Part shown: piece after piece, positions 48,733-57,843 of the stretch
Layout of the letters: each line of letters opens with the position of its first letter
Position numbering within the stretch: position 1 is the first letter of the stretch
Assembly: GCF_001552635.1 (NCBI RefSeq)
Contig: NZ_BCRO01000045.1
Location: 62,001 to 126,000, forward strand
Length of the DNA stretch: 64,000 bases
Direction of reading: 5' to 3'
Source of the DNA: Actinomadura hibisca NBRC 15177
GTDB lineage: Bacteria > Actinomycetota > Actinomycetes > Streptosporangiales > Streptosporangiaceae
Made by a program: the position numbers and the translations under genes
The notes under the pieces: generated by a model
The model's input: only the letters and a program-made list of their open reading frames with translations
Databases searched by the model: none
What the model was told of the DNA's origin: nothing

Positions 48733-50841
48733 ATGAGCACTGCACTGCCGGACACCGCACTGCGGGACGAGGCCGAAGGCACCCTGCGCGCCCTCGCCGG
48801 CGACCACGCGAAGCTGCGCGACGACCAGTGGACCGCGATCCACGCGCTGGTGGTCGAGCGGCGGCGCGCGCTGGTCGTCCAGCGCACCGGGTGGGGCAAG
48901 TCGGCGGTCTACTTCGTGGCCACCCGGCTGCTGCGCGAGCGGGGCGCCGGGCCCACCGTGATCGTCTCGCCGCTGCTGGCGCTGATGCGCAACCAGATCG
49001 ACGCCGCCGCGCGGGCCGGCATCCGCGCCCACACGATCAACTCCGCCAACACCGACGACTGGGACCGGGTGTTCGCCGAGGTCGAGGCCGGGGCGGTGGA
49101 CGTGCTGCTGGTCAGCCCCGAACGCCTGAACAACCCCGACTTCCGCGACCAGGTCCTGCCCAAGCTGGCCGCCGGGGCGGGCCTGGTCGTGGTGGACGAG
49201 GCGCACTGCATCTCCGACTGGGGCCACGACTTCCGGCCCGACTACCGCCGCCTGCGCACCCTGCTGGCCGACCTGCCGCCCGGCATCCCGGTCCTGGCCA
49301 CCACCGCCACCGCCAACGCCCGCGTCACCGCCGACGTCGCCGAGCAGCTCGCCGCCGACGACACGCTGGTGCTGCGCGGCGTCCTCGAACGCGACTCGCT
49401 GCACCTGGCCGTGGTGCGCCTGCCGTCGGCCGAGCAGCGCATCGCCTGGCTCGCCGAGCGCCTGGACGAGCTGCCGGGCTCGGGCATCGTCTACACCCTC
49501 ACCGTCGCCGCCGCCCACGAGATCGCGAGCTACCTCACCGACCGCGGCTACGCCGTCGCCGCCTACTCGGGCCAGACCGAGCCCGCCGAGCGCCTCCAGG
49601 CCGAGCGTGACCTCCAGGACAACAAGCTGAAGGCCCTCATCGCGACCAGCGCCCTCGGCATGGGCTTCGACAAGCCCGACCTCGGCTTCATCGTGCACGT
49701 GGGCGCGCCCCAGTCGCCGGTCGCCTACTACCAGCAGATCGGCCGCGCGGGCCGCGGCGTCGACCGCGCCGAGGTGATCCTGCTGCCCGGCCCGGAGGAC
49801 CGCGACATCTGGGCCTACTTCGCCAGCCTGGCCTTCCCGCCCGAGCCGGTCGTGCGCGCGACGCTGGCCGAGCTGGAGGCGGCGGGCCGCCCGCTGTCCA
49901 CCGGCGCGCTGGAGCCGCGCGTGGACCTCAACCGCTCCCGCCTGGAGATGATGTTGAAGGTCCTGGACGTCGACGGCGCGGTGCGCCGCGTCAAGGGCGG
50001 CTGGACCGCCACCGGCCAGGACTGGGCCTACGACCGCGAGCGCTACGCCCGCGTCGCCGCCGAGCGCACGCGCGAGCAGCAGGCGATGCTCGACTACATC
50101 GCCGCCACCGGCTGCCGCGAGGAGTTCCTGCGCCGCCAGCTCGACGACCCGGCGGCCGCGCCCTGCGGTCGTTGCGACAACTGCACCGGCCGCCACTGGG
50201 CCGCCGACGTCAATGAGCAGAGCGCCGCCCAGGCCCGCGACCGGCTGCGCCGCCCCGGTGTGGACGTCGCGCCGCGCCGCATGTGGCCGACCGGCGTCAA
50301 GGACGACCTGGGCGTGGGCGGCCGCATCGCCGCCTCCGCCCTGGCGGAGCCGGGCCGGGCCCTGGGCCGCCTGACCGACATCGGCTGGGGCAACCGCCTG
50401 CGCCAGGTCCTCGCCGAGTCGGCCCCCGACGACGAGATCACGCCCGACATGTTCGACGCGGTGGTCAAGGTGTTGTCGGCCTGGGACTGGGAGCAGCGCC
50501 CGTCCGCCGTGGTCAGCGTGGGCTCCCGGACCCGCCCCCGCCTGGTCACGAGCCTGGCGCACCGCATCTCGGAGATCGGCCGCCTGCCCTACCTGGGCGA
50601 GCTGGTGCCGCTGGGCGAGCCGGCACCACGCCGCCACAACAGCGCGCAGCGCCTGCGCTCGGTATGGCACACGTTCGCGGTGCCGGAGGAGGTGACGGCC
50701 GCGCTCCAACAGAACCCGGGCCCGGTCCTGCTGGTGGACGACCGGATCGAGACAGGCTGGACGATGACGGTGGCGGCGCGCCTGCTACGCGAGGCCGGAG
50801 CCACCGCCGTCCTACCCCTGGTCCTAGCCGTGCCCAACTGA
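48733..50841 (+). CDS. RecQ-family ATP-dependent DNA helicase with C-terminal phosphoribosyltransferase-like segment
   Basis: A 702-aa superfamily 2 helicase. Motif I is QRTGWGKSAVYF, motif II DEAHCISDWGHDF, motif VI region QQIGRAGRGVDRAEV. A RecQ zinc-binding set (GCREEF, CGRCDNC) and winged helix follow. The last ~120 residues include VLLVDDRIETGWTMTVAARL, which resembles the PRPP loop of phosphoribosyltransferases. This addition is seen in some actinobacterial RecQ relatives. It unwinds DNA during repair. Motif I has a Trp before Gly-Lys where most RecQ have an Gly-Ser-type loop. The final codons are duplicated downstream as non-coding repeats. Confidence 0.9.
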   Translation: MSTALPDTALRDEAEGTLRALAGDHAKLRDDQWTAIHALVVERRRALVVQRTGWGKSAVYFVATRLLRERGAGPTVIVSPLLALMRNQIDAAARAGIRAHTINSANTDDWDRVFAEVEAGAVDVLLVSPERLNNPDFRDQVLPKLAAGAGLVVVDEAHCISDWGHDFRPDYRRLRTLLADLPPGIPVLATTATANARVTADVAEQLAADDTLVLRGVLERDSLHLAVVRLPSAEQRIAWLAERLDELPGSGIVYTLTVAAAHEIASYLTDRGYAVAAYSGQTEPAERLQAERDLQDNKLKALIATSALGMGFDKPDLGFIVHVGAPQSPVAYYQQIGRAGRGVDRAEVILLPGPEDRDIWAYFASLAFPPEPVVRATLAELEAAGRPLSTGALEPRVDLNRSRLEMMLKVLDVDGAVRRVKGGWTATGQDWAYDRERYARVAAERTREQQAMLDYIAATGCREEFLRRQLDDPAAAPCGRCDNCTGRHWAADVNEQSAAQARDRLRRPGVDVAPRRMWPTGVKDDLGVGGRIAASALAEPGRALGRLTDIGWGNRLRQVLAESAPDDEITPDMFDAVVKVLSAWDWEQRPSAVVSVGSRTRPRLVTSLAHRISEIGRLPYLGELVPLGEPAPRRHNSAQRLRSVWHTFAVPEEVTAALQQNPGPVLLVDDRIETGWTMTVAARLLREAGATAVLPLVLAVPN

Positions 50842-51035
50842 CAGCGCCGAGGCGGAGTCCCCGCCCCCCTCGCCCCTCGCCTAAAGGCAAGTCCAGAGGG
50901 CGCTCCTCCCTCGCATGACTCCTGCCAGCGGTCCTAGCCGTTCCCAACTGGCAGCGACAAGGAGGAACCCGCTCGCCCACACCAAGGGCGCAGTAAAAGG
51001 ACATTCGCCCCTCGTAAGGCTCCTGCCGGGCAAGC
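50821..51035 (+). repeat. Degenerate ~110-bp tandem duplication of the recQ 3' end
   Basis: The 26 bases 50821-50846, which include the last recQ codons and stop, recur at 50931-50956 with two mismatches. The ends of both units also share CTCGCATGACTCCTGCC- and CTCGTAAGGCTCCTGCC-like sequences. This makes a 110-bp imperfect direct repeat. The second unit is non-coding. Confidence 0.6.
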
Positions 51036-51053
51036 ACCGACCTCAGCCGTCAC

Positions 51054-51135
51054 GCGAGTGCCCGACCTGGCCCGGCGGGGGCGAGGCCGAAGGCGAGCCC
51101 CCGCCGGGCCAGATCGCGAAGCGATTGGCACTCGC
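51054..51135. other. Nested multi-stem palindrome between recQ and PfkB kinase genes
   Basis: Outer 9-bp arms GCGAGTGCC (51054-51062) and GGCACTCGC (51127-51135) enclose inner perfect 16-bp arms (51067-51082 and 51097-51112). A further small hairpin ATCGC-gaa-GCGAT lies at 51113-51125. It is far larger than needed for termination of the two convergent genes. It might be a bidirectional terminator, a REP-like element or a structured RNA. Confidence 0.7.
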
Positions 51136-51203
51136 AAAGGCACGGTCAGGGGCGCGAGCCGCCAGGCGAGTGCCCCTGGGCCGGGACTTCCAAAAATACG
51201 CCG

Positions 51204-52130
51204 TCAGTTCTTGATCTGGTTGTCCACCACGTCCAGGGACGGGCGGGCGCCCAGGTGCTGCATCGCCTGGGCGGCCAGGTGGCAGCCCGCCGTCAGCGCC
51301 TTGGCTGGGGGCTCGCCGTCCAGCCAGACCGGCAGGAAGCCCGCCACGAAGGCGTCGCCCGCGCCGGTGCCGTCGACGATCTTGTCGACGGGCTCGGCCG
51401 GCACGGTGACCGGCTCGGGGCGGCCGTTGGTGTACCACAGGGCCCCGTCGGCGCCCGTCATGATCACGACCTGCGGGTACCAGGCGGTGAGCACCTTGGC
51501 GGCCTGGTCGGGGGTGTCGCGGCCGGTGAGGACCTCGGCCTCGTCGGCGTTGACCACCAGCAGCCGCGCGCCCTGCGTCCACTCCAGGAAGGGCTCGGCG
51601 CCCATGCGCTTGAGCGGGGAGGAGGAGCCGCCGTCCACCGAGATCGACATCTGGGCCTTGCGGGCCAGCTCCAGGGTGTGGATCGCGGCCTTGCGGGAGC
51701 CCTCGTTGATCAGGGCGTAGCCCGACATGTGCAGGTGCGTGCCCTGGGTGAACAGGTCCTTGCACCGCTCGATGTCCTCGGGCAGCAGGGCGGCGTTGGC
51801 CCCCGGGTCCGACAACATGGTGCGGTCGCCCTTGTGGGTGACCAGGACCACGCAGGTGCCGGTGGGGCGCTCGCCGTCCATGACGAGGCGGGCGTCCACG
51901 CCGTACCCCATCAGCTCCATGTCCCGGTTGCGGCCCGCGATGTCGGAGCCGCGACGGCCCACGAAGGCGACGTCGGTCCCTCCCAGGGCGAGCCAGGAGG
52001 CCACGTTGGCGCCGGAGCCGCCGCCGTGGGTGGTCACCGCGGCCGGCGTGTCGCTGCCCTTGGCCAAGGGATAGGCGGCACGCGCCACGGTGTCGGTCAT
52101 CAAGTCGCCAACCACGACCACGCGCGTCAT
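51204..52130 (-). CDS. PfkB-family carbohydrate kinase
   Basis: A 308-aa ribokinase-fold sugar kinase. The N-terminal THGGGSGANVASWLALGG is PfkB signature 1. Signature 2 with the catalytic base is VDGTGAGDAFVAGFLPVWLD. The anion hole is GAGD. It phosphorylates a sugar or nucleoside-like alcohol, but the substrate cannot be read. ATG 52130 is used, with ATG 52139 three codons upstream also possible. It is divergent from the large GNAT-ligase gene. Confidence 0.88.
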   Translation of the reverse strand: MTRVVVVGDLMTDTVARAAYPLAKGSDTPAAVTTHGGGSGANVASWLALGGTDVAFVGRRGSDIAGRNRDMELMGYGVDARLVMDGERPTGTCVVLVTHKGDRTMLSDPGANAALLPEDIERCKDLFTQGTHLHMSGYALINEGSRKAAIHTLELARKAQMSISVDGGSSSPLKRMGAEPFLEWTQGARLLVVNADEAEVLTGRDTPDQAAKVLTAWYPQVVIMTGADGALWYTNGRPEPVTVPAEPVDKIVDGTGAGDAFVAGFLPVWLDGEPPAKALTAGCHLAAQAMQHLGARPSLDVVDNQIKN

Positions 52131-52310
52131 GGGAGTCATCACCTCGATCAACACGGCCCGCGTGAGCGGCATACTGGGCGTACGCTCGACCGTAACAGCT
52201 CTTGACCCCCGATGAGGTCTCGAACGCGCAGCGAAAGCCGGGGACGGCGGTTTTTCCCTGCGGCTTTCCCCGCGGCGGGAGCGCGGACCGCGTGCCTTAC
52301 CCTCGGGTAC

Positions 52311-54758
52311 GTGAGCGAGCGGTATCCGGACCAGTGGGAGGCCGACGTCGTCCTGGCCGACGGCGGCACGGCCCACCTGCGCCCCATCCGCAGCGAGGAC
52401 GCCGACCTGCTGCGGGTCTTCTACGCGCGGCTGTCGCCCGAGTCGATCTACTACCGGTTCTTCTCCCCGCGCCCCACGCTGAGCGACCGGGAGATCGCCC
52501 ACCTCACCACCGTCGACCACGACGCCCGCGTCGCGCTGATCGCCACGATCGGCGGCGACATGGTGGCCGTCGTGCGCTACGACCGGCTGCCCGGCCAGCC
52601 GGGCACGGCCGAGGTCGCCTTCCTGGTCGAGGACGCCCACCAGGGCCGCGGCCTCGGGGCCGTCCTGCTCGAACACATCGCCGCCGCCGCCCGGGAGCGG
52701 GGCCTGCACCGGTTCGTGGCCAGCGTCCTTCCCGACAACCGCCGCATGGCGCGGGTCTTTCGGGAGGCCGGCTACCGCGCCGAGCAGCGCTTCGAGGACG
52801 GGGTGATCGAGCTCGTGCTGGATCTGGAGCCCACCGAGACCTCGGTGGAGGTGACGGCCGCCCGCGAGCACCGCGCCGAGTCGCGCTCGATCCAGCGGTT
52901 GTTGTTCCCGCAGTCGGTCGCGGTGATCGGCGCCAGCCGCGCCGAGCACAGCGTCGGCCAGACCGTGCTGCGCAACCTGCTGGGCGGCGACTTCACCGGC
53001 CCGGTCTACCCGGTGCACCCGACCGCCACGGCGGTGGCGGGCGTCCGCGCCTACGCGTCGGTCCTGGACATCCCCGACGACGTGGACCTCGCGGTCGTCG
53101 CCGTGCGGGCCCCGGCCGTCCACGAGGTCGTCGAGCAGTGCGCGGGCAAGGGCGTGCGCGGCCTGATCGTGGTGTCGTCGGGCTTCGGCGAGACCGGCCC
53201 CGAGGGCCGCGCCCGCCAGGAGGAGCTGGTCCGCCTCGCGCGCGCCTACGGGATGCGCGTGGTCGGCCCCAACTGCCTGGGCATCGCCAACACCGATCCC
53301 GAGGTGCGCCTGAACGCCACCCTCGCGCCGACCATGCCGGGCCGGGGCCCGGTCGGGTTCTTCTCGCAGTCCGGCGCGCTCGGCATCGCGATCCTCCAGC
53401 GCACCGCCGAGCGCGGCCTCGGCCTGTCGACGTTCGTGTCGGCGGGCAACCGCGCCGACGTGTCCGGCAACGACCTCATGCAGTACTGGGAGGAGGACCC
53501 CGCCACCAAGGCCGTCCTGCTCTACCTGGAGTCGCTGGGCAACCCGCGCAAGTTCGCCCGCCTGGCCCGCCGCCTCAGCCGCCGCAAGCCGATCGTGGCG
53601 GTCAAGAGCGGTCGCAGCACCCAGGGCGTCCCGCTCGGGCACGCCGCGTCCGCGCTGAGCCTGCCCGACCACGCGGTCAGCGCGCTGTTCGCGCAGGCCG
53701 GGGTGATCCGGGTGGAGGACCTGTCGGAGCTGTTCGACGTGGCGCAGCTGCTGGCCTACCAGCCGCTGCCCGCCGGCGACCGCATCGCGATCATCGACAA
53801 CTCCGACTCGCTGGGCCTGCTCGCCCAGGACGCCGCGGTCGCGCAGGGCCTGGACGTGCGCAAGCCGGTGAACCTCGGCCCGACCGCCGTCGCCGCCGAC
53901 TACGAGACCGCGCTGACCGAGGTGTTCGAGGACGACGGCGTCGACGCGGTCGTGGCGCTGTTCACCCCGCCCACCATCGGCGGCTACGACCTGAGCGTCC
54001 CGGAGAAGATCCTGCGCCTGGCCGCCGCCAGCAACAAGCCGGTCGTGGCGACCTACCTGGGCTCCAAGGGCATGCCGCAGGACCTGCGGGTCACCGGCCC
54101 CGACGGCATGGCCGCCGAGGGTTCGGTGCCGTCCTACCCCGCACCCGAGGACGCCGTCCGCGCGCTGGCCTACGCCATCCGCTACGCGCAGTGGCGGCAG
54201 CGCCCGCCCGGCCGCCTCCCCGACCTGCCCGGCGCCGACCGCAAGCGCGCCCGCGCGCTGGTGGGGGAGTGGCTGGCGGGTTCCGGCGAGCCCGTCGAGG
54301 CCACCGAGAAGCAGGCCGTCGAGCTGCTGGGCTGCTACGGGATCGCGGTCTCCGAGCAGCCCGCCGACGGGGTGCCGGTGCGGATCGTCACCACCGAGGA
54401 CCCGTCGTTCGGCGCGGTGATCTCCTTCGGGCTGGCCGACGAGACGGCGGCGCTGCTCGACGACCGCGCCTACCGGCTGGCCCCGCTCACCGACGTGGAG
54501 GCCGCCGAGCTGCCCCGCGCCATCCGCACGGCCCCGCTGCTGCTGGGCCATCGGGGCGCCGAACCGGTCGACGTGGCGGCGCTGGAGGACCTGCTGCTGC
54601 GCGTCTCCCGGCTCGGCGACGACCTGCCGGAGGTCGCGCGGCTGGAGCTGGCCCCCGTGATGGTCGGCCCGGCGGGCGCGGTCGTGGGGCGGGTCGCCCT
54701 GCGGCTGGAGCCGCCGCGCGGCCCCCGCCCCGAACTCGGCCCCCGCCGCCTGGGCTGA
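52311..54758 (+). CDS. GNAT acetyltransferase / acyl-CoA synthetase (NDP-forming) fusion with truncated ATP-grasp region
   Basis: About 815 aa from GTG 52311, with TACCCT nine bases upstream as a leaderless -10. The order of parts is: GNAT domain (HLRPIRSEDADLLRVFYARL, EDAHQGRGLGAVLLEHIAAA); CoA-binding domain (SVAVIGASRAEHSVGQTVLR); two succinyl-CoA-ligase-like domains (GFFSQSGALGIAIL, VAVKSGRS, catalytic-type HAASALS); and a C-terminal remnant of ATP-grasp. Related bacterial proteins (Pat/AcuA-like, PatA) acetylate acetyl-CoA synthetase lysines. The ATP-grasp part goes directly from GIAVSEQPADGVP to VTTEDPSFGAVISF, omitting ~100 residues that normally hold the ATP-binding Lys. Ligase activity is therefore doubtful, and acetyltransferase activity could remain. 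Confidence 0.85.
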   Translation: MSERYPDQWEADVVLADGGTAHLRPIRSEDADLLRVFYARLSPESIYYRFFSPRPTLSDREIAHLTTVDHDARVALIATIGGDMVAVVRYDRLPGQPGTAEVAFLVEDAHQGRGLGAVLLEHIAAAARERGLHRFVASVLPDNRRMARVFREAGYRAEQRFEDGVIELVLDLEPTETSVEVTAAREHRAESRSIQRLLFPQSVAVIGASRAEHSVGQTVLRNLLGGDFTGPVYPVHPTATAVAGVRAYASVLDIPDDVDLAVVAVRAPAVHEVVEQCAGKGVRGLIVVSSGFGETGPEGRARQEELVRLARAYGMRVVGPNCLGIANTDPEVRLNATLAPTMPGRGPVGFFSQSGALGIAILQRTAERGLGLSTFVSAGNRADVSGNDLMQYWEEDPATKAVLLYLESLGNPRKFARLARRLSRRKPIVAVKSGRSTQGVPLGHAASALSLPDHAVSALFAQAGVIRVEDLSELFDVAQLLAYQPLPAGDRIAIIDNSDSLGLLAQDAAVAQGLDVRKPVNLGPTAVAADYETALTEVFEDDGVDAVVALFTPPTIGGYDLSVPEKILRLAAASNKPVVATYLGSKGMPQDLRVTGPDGMAAEGSVPSYPAPEDAVRALAYAIRYAQWRQRPPGRLPDLPGADRKRARALVGEWLAGSGEPVEATEKQAVELLGCYGIAVSEQPADGVPVRIVTTEDPSFGAVISFGLADETAALLDDRAYRLAPLTDVEAAELPRAIRTAPLLLGHRGAEPVDVAALEDLLLRVSRLGDDLPEVARLELAPVMVGPAGAVVGRVALRLEPPRGPRPELGPRRLG

Positions 54759-54862
54759 ACGGGCCCGGCGGCCTCCGGGGCCCGGAGGACCGGAGATCCC
54801 CGTCAAGTCCCCGGCAATCCTTGGCCATCACGCACCAAAAGATGCGGCGCGACCAGCGCCGA

Positions 54863-55093
54863 TCAGCTCGGCGGCGGCTGCGGCGGCTCGGGCACCGGCG
54901 GGACGGGGTCGGGCGTCGGCGTCGGCGGCACCGGGTCGGGCGCAGGGCCCGGCGGGACCGGCAGCGGCCCCGGCGGTTGCGGCGCGGGACCCGGTGCGGG
55001 CTCGGGCGGCACCGGCGGCTGGGGCGGCGGCGCCGGGTCGGGCGTGGGTGGCGGGACCGGCGGCGGCGAAGGCAGTGGATCTCTGTCGTCCAT
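54863..55093 (-). CDS. Small proline-rich protein
   Basis: A 76-aa ORF, more than half proline, built from repeats such as PAPGPAPQPPGPLPVPPGP after MDDRDPLPSPPP. The ATG has a convincing AGGGGAAGGG ribosome site, which is the main reason to accept it. It has no signal peptide. Low complexity means that a chance ORF in GC-rich DNA remains possible. It is antisense to nothing conserved. Confidence 0.5.
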   Translation of the reverse strand: MDDRDPLPSPPPVPPPTPDPAPPPQPPVPPEPAPGPAPQPPGPLPVPPGPAPDPVPPTPTPDPVPPVPEPPQPPPS

Positions 55094-55180
55094 GCCCTTC
55101 CCCTACCCCGGCCGACACGGAATGACCATGTTCGCCGCCCGCATGTGCGGGGCACGCCCGGGACAGGGCAGGATGGGGCC

Positions 55181-55762
55181 ATGAGGGAAACCCGAGCGAC
55201 GGCTCACGGGTTGCGCACGGCCATCGAGCGCAGCGGTTACTATCCGGCCCTGGTCGCGGACGCGGTGGAGTCGGCCATAGGCGAGGAGCGGGTGATCGCC
55301 TACGTGGTCCACCACGAGGCGACGTTCGACCCCGCCATGGAGGTGCGGCGGCATGTCACCGTGCTGGTGCTGTCGGCCGGCCGCCTGCTGGTCTGCCACA
55401 CCGACGAGCACCCGCCCGGCGAGGGCATGACGCAGGCGCACGCCTCCACCACCACCGAGGCCGTCAAGCTGGAGCGGGTCCAGTCGGTCGCGGTGACGCG
55501 GGTCGTCCCCGACCCCGCCTCCTACGTGCCGGGCACCCCGCCCACCGAGGTGGTGCTGACGATCGGGTGGGGCGCCATCGCCCACATCGACCTCGAACCG
55601 GCCACCTGCGGCGACGAGAACTGCGAGGCCGACCACGGCTACACCGGCAGCGTGACCGCCGACGACCTGTCGCTGCGCGTCAGCGAGGCCGCCGACGGCG
55701 CGGACGCCGTCGCCCAGGTCCTGGCGTTCGCGGAGGCGCTCTCGGCGGCCACGGCGAAGTGA
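55181..55762 (+). CDS. DUF5998-family protein
   Basis: A 193-aa cytoplasmic protein of the actinobacterial DUF5998 family. It begins MRETRATAHGLRTAIERSGY and contains AYVVHHEATFDPAMEVRRHV and LSAGRLLVCHTDEHPPGEG. CGDENCEADHGYTG carries two cysteines and a His that could bind metal. Function unknown. Its stop overlaps the phosphodiesterase start (GTGA), and this gene order is widespread in actinomycetes as I recall it. Confidence 0.85.
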   Translation: MRETRATAHGLRTAIERSGYYPALVADAVESAIGEERVIAYVVHHEATFDPAMEVRRHVTVLVLSAGRLLVCHTDEHPPGEGMTQAHASTTTEAVKLERVQSVAVTRVVPDPASYVPGTPPTEVVLTIGWGAIAHIDLEPATCGDENCEADHGYTGSVTADDLSLRVSEAADGADAVAQVLAFAEALSAATAK

Positions 55763-56907
55763 CGCGGCCGAGCGAGCGGGACCGGGTGAGCCCGCCCGCG
55801 CCGCCCGTCCCCCGCTACGGGGAGGCGGCCCTGGCCGACCTGACGCCGTCGGTGCTGGCCGCGCTCGGCGTCCCGGACGGCACCGGCGTGCTGGGCCTGC
55901 CCGCGCTGCCGCGCGCCTGCGTGCTGATCGTGGACGGGCTGGGCTGGGAGCTGCTGCGCGACCATCCGGACGAGGCGCCGTTCCTGACGTCGCTGGCCGG
56001 ACGGCCGCTCACAGCGGGCTTCCCCGCCACGACGGCGACCAGCCTGGCGTCGCTGGGCACCGGCGTGCCGCCGGGCGGGCACGGCCTGCTGGGCGTGCAG
56101 GTCGCCGTCCCCGGCACCGGACGCCTGCTGAACTGCCTGAAATGGCAGGACCCGGACGTCGATCCGGTCACCTTCCAGCCCGTGCCGACGGTGTACGAGC
56201 GCGCGGCGGCCGACGGCGTCGCGGTCGGCTACGTCTCGCTCGGCCAGTACCGGGGGAGCGGGCTGAGCCAGGCGACCGCGCGCGGCGCGTCCTACCTGTC
56301 CGCCAACGGCATGGGGCAGCTCGTCGGCCAGGCCGAACGTGCCCTGCGGGCGGGCGACCGGTCGTTCGTGACCGTCTACCACGCCGATCTGGACGCGACC
56401 GGCCACCGCTACGGCGTCGCCTCGCCCGACTGGCGCTACCAGCTGCGCTTCGTGGACCTGCTGGCGCAGCGGCTCGCCGAGGTGCTCCCGGACGGAGCGG
56501 CGCTGTACGTCACCGCCGACCACGGCATGGTCGATCCGACCGAGCGCGTGGACGTGGACACCGATCCCGACCTGCGGGCCGGGGTGGCGCTGCTGGGCGG
56601 CGACGCCCGCGCCCGCTACGTCTACAGCGAGCCGGGCGCGCAGGACGACGTGCTGGCGGCGTGGCGGGACAGGTTCGGCGACCAGGCATGGGTGTGCTCG
56701 CGGGACGAGGCGATCGCGGCGGGCTGGTTCGGGCCGGTGGATCCGGAGATGGCGCTCCGGATCGGCGACGTGGTCGCCGTCCCGTTCACCGACCTGGCGA
56801 TCGTGGCGTCCCACCGGGAGCCGTGGCTGGACCGCATGGTGGGGATGCACGGCTCGATGGTCCCGGCCGAGCAGCTCGTCCCGCTGCTGTCCTTCACCCG
56901 CGACTGA
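55759..56907 (+). CDS. Nucleotide pyrophosphatase/phosphodiesterase family protein
   Basis: A 382-aa member of the type I phosphodiesterase/nucleotide pyrophosphatase group of the alkaline phosphatase superfamily. The first metal site is in CVLIVDGLGWELL. The nucleophile Thr is in GFPATTATSLASLGTG. Other metal ligands are in YHADLDATGHRYG and YVTADHGMVD, with a final His in MVGMHGSM. It has no signal peptide, so it acts in the cytoplasm. GTG start overlaps the DUF5998 stop. The substrate is unknown. Confidence 0.88.
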   Translation: MTRPSERDRVSPPAPPVPRYGEAALADLTPSVLAALGVPDGTGVLGLPALPRACVLIVDGLGWELLRDHPDEAPFLTSLAGRPLTAGFPATTATSLASLGTGVPPGGHGLLGVQVAVPGTGRLLNCLKWQDPDVDPVTFQPVPTVYERAAADGVAVGYVSLGQYRGSGLSQATARGASYLSANGMGQLVGQAERALRAGDRSFVTVYHADLDATGHRYGVASPDWRYQLRFVDLLAQRLAEVLPDGAALYVTADHGMVDPTERVDVDTDPDLRAGVALLGGDARARYVYSEPGAQDDVLAAWRDRFGDQAWVCSRDEAIAAGWFGPVDPEMALRIGDVVAVPFTDLAIVASHREPWLDRMVGMHGSMVPAEQLVPLLSFTRD

Positions 56908-56953
56908 GCGTCGTCCGCGCCCGCCGCCCCGGTGGCCGCTACGCTGCGCGGTT

Positions 56954-57841
56954 GTGACGAACCAGGATTCACCCCTCCCGAATCGGGGTGCCGCGGGTCA
57001 GACTGGCGATGTGCACCCTCTCATCGATGTGCCCGCCCTGGACCGGCTGCTCCGCGAGGAGACGCCCCCGGTCCTGCTGGACGTCCGATGGCATCTGGCC
57101 GGGCCGCCCGGCGTCGAGTCCTACCGCCGGGGGCACCTGCCCGGCGCGGTCTTCGTGGACCTCGACCGCGACGTCGCGGGCCCGCCCGGACCGTCCGGCC
57201 GCCACCCGCTGCCCGAACCGCCGGTGTTCGAGGCCGCGATGCGCCGGGCCGGGGTCTCCGAGGACCGGCTGGTGGTGGTCTACGACGACGCCGACTCGAC
57301 CGCGGCGGCGCGCGTGTGGTGGACGCTGCGCTTCTTCGGCCACGACCGCGTCCGCGTCCTGGACGGCGGCCACCGGGCGTGGACCGAGGCCGGAAAACCG
57401 GTGACGACGGACGAGCCCGCCGTGAAGCCGGGCGACTTCATCGCACGCCCGGGGCGGCTGCCCGTCTTGGACGCGGCGGGCGCGGCGGCGCTGGCCAAGG
57501 ACGGCGTGCTGCTGGACGCCCGCGCGGCCGAACGCTACCGGGGCGAGACCGAGCCGATCGACCCGGTGGCGGGGCACATCCCCGGCGCCGTCAACGCGCC
57601 CACCTCGGGAAACGTCGGCGTGGACGGGCGCTTCCTGCCGCCGGAGCTGCTGCGCGATCGTTTCGCGCAGCTCGGCGCGACCGACGCCGCGGACGTGGGC
57701 GCCTACTGCGGGTCGGGGGTCACGGCGGCGCACGAGATCCTCGCCCTCAACATCGCCGGGGTGCCCGCCGTCCTCTACGTGGGCTCGTGGTCGAACTGGG
57801 TCGCCGACCCCGCCAACCCGGTCGCCACGGGAGAACACTGA
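56954..57841 (+). CDS. Sulfurtransferase (two-domain rhodanese)
   Basis: A 295-aa two-rhodanese-domain enzyme. The inactive N-terminal domain has VLLDVRWHLAGPP and VVVYDDADST in place of the active loop. The C-terminal domain has VLLDARAAERYRGE and the active-site Cys252 in AYCGSGVTA. The CGSGVT loop is typical of 3-mercaptopyruvate sulfurtransferase. It transfers sulfane sulfur to thiol acceptors or cyanide. GTG 56954 has TACGCT as leaderless -10, and a GTG at 57011 may be used instead. Confidence 0.9.
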   Translation: MTNQDSPLPNRGAAGQTGDVHPLIDVPALDRLLREETPPVLLDVRWHLAGPPGVESYRRGHLPGAVFVDLDRDVAGPPGPSGRHPLPEPPVFEAAMRRAGVSEDRLVVVYDDADSTAAARVWWTLRFFGHDRVRVLDGGHRAWTEAGKPVTTDEPAVKPGDFIARPGRLPVLDAAGAAALAKDGVLLDARAAERYRGETEPIDPVAGHIPGAVNAPTSGNVGVDGRFLPPELLRDRFAQLGATDAADVGAYCGSGVTAAHEILALNIAGVPAVLYVGSWSNWVADPANPVATGEH

Positions 57842-57843
57842 GG

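Noticed and set aside
52140..54806. Minus-strand extension of the PfkB kinase frame to 54806
   Set aside because: It is antisense to the conserved GNAT-ligase gene. Kinase similarity begins at MTRVVVVGD.
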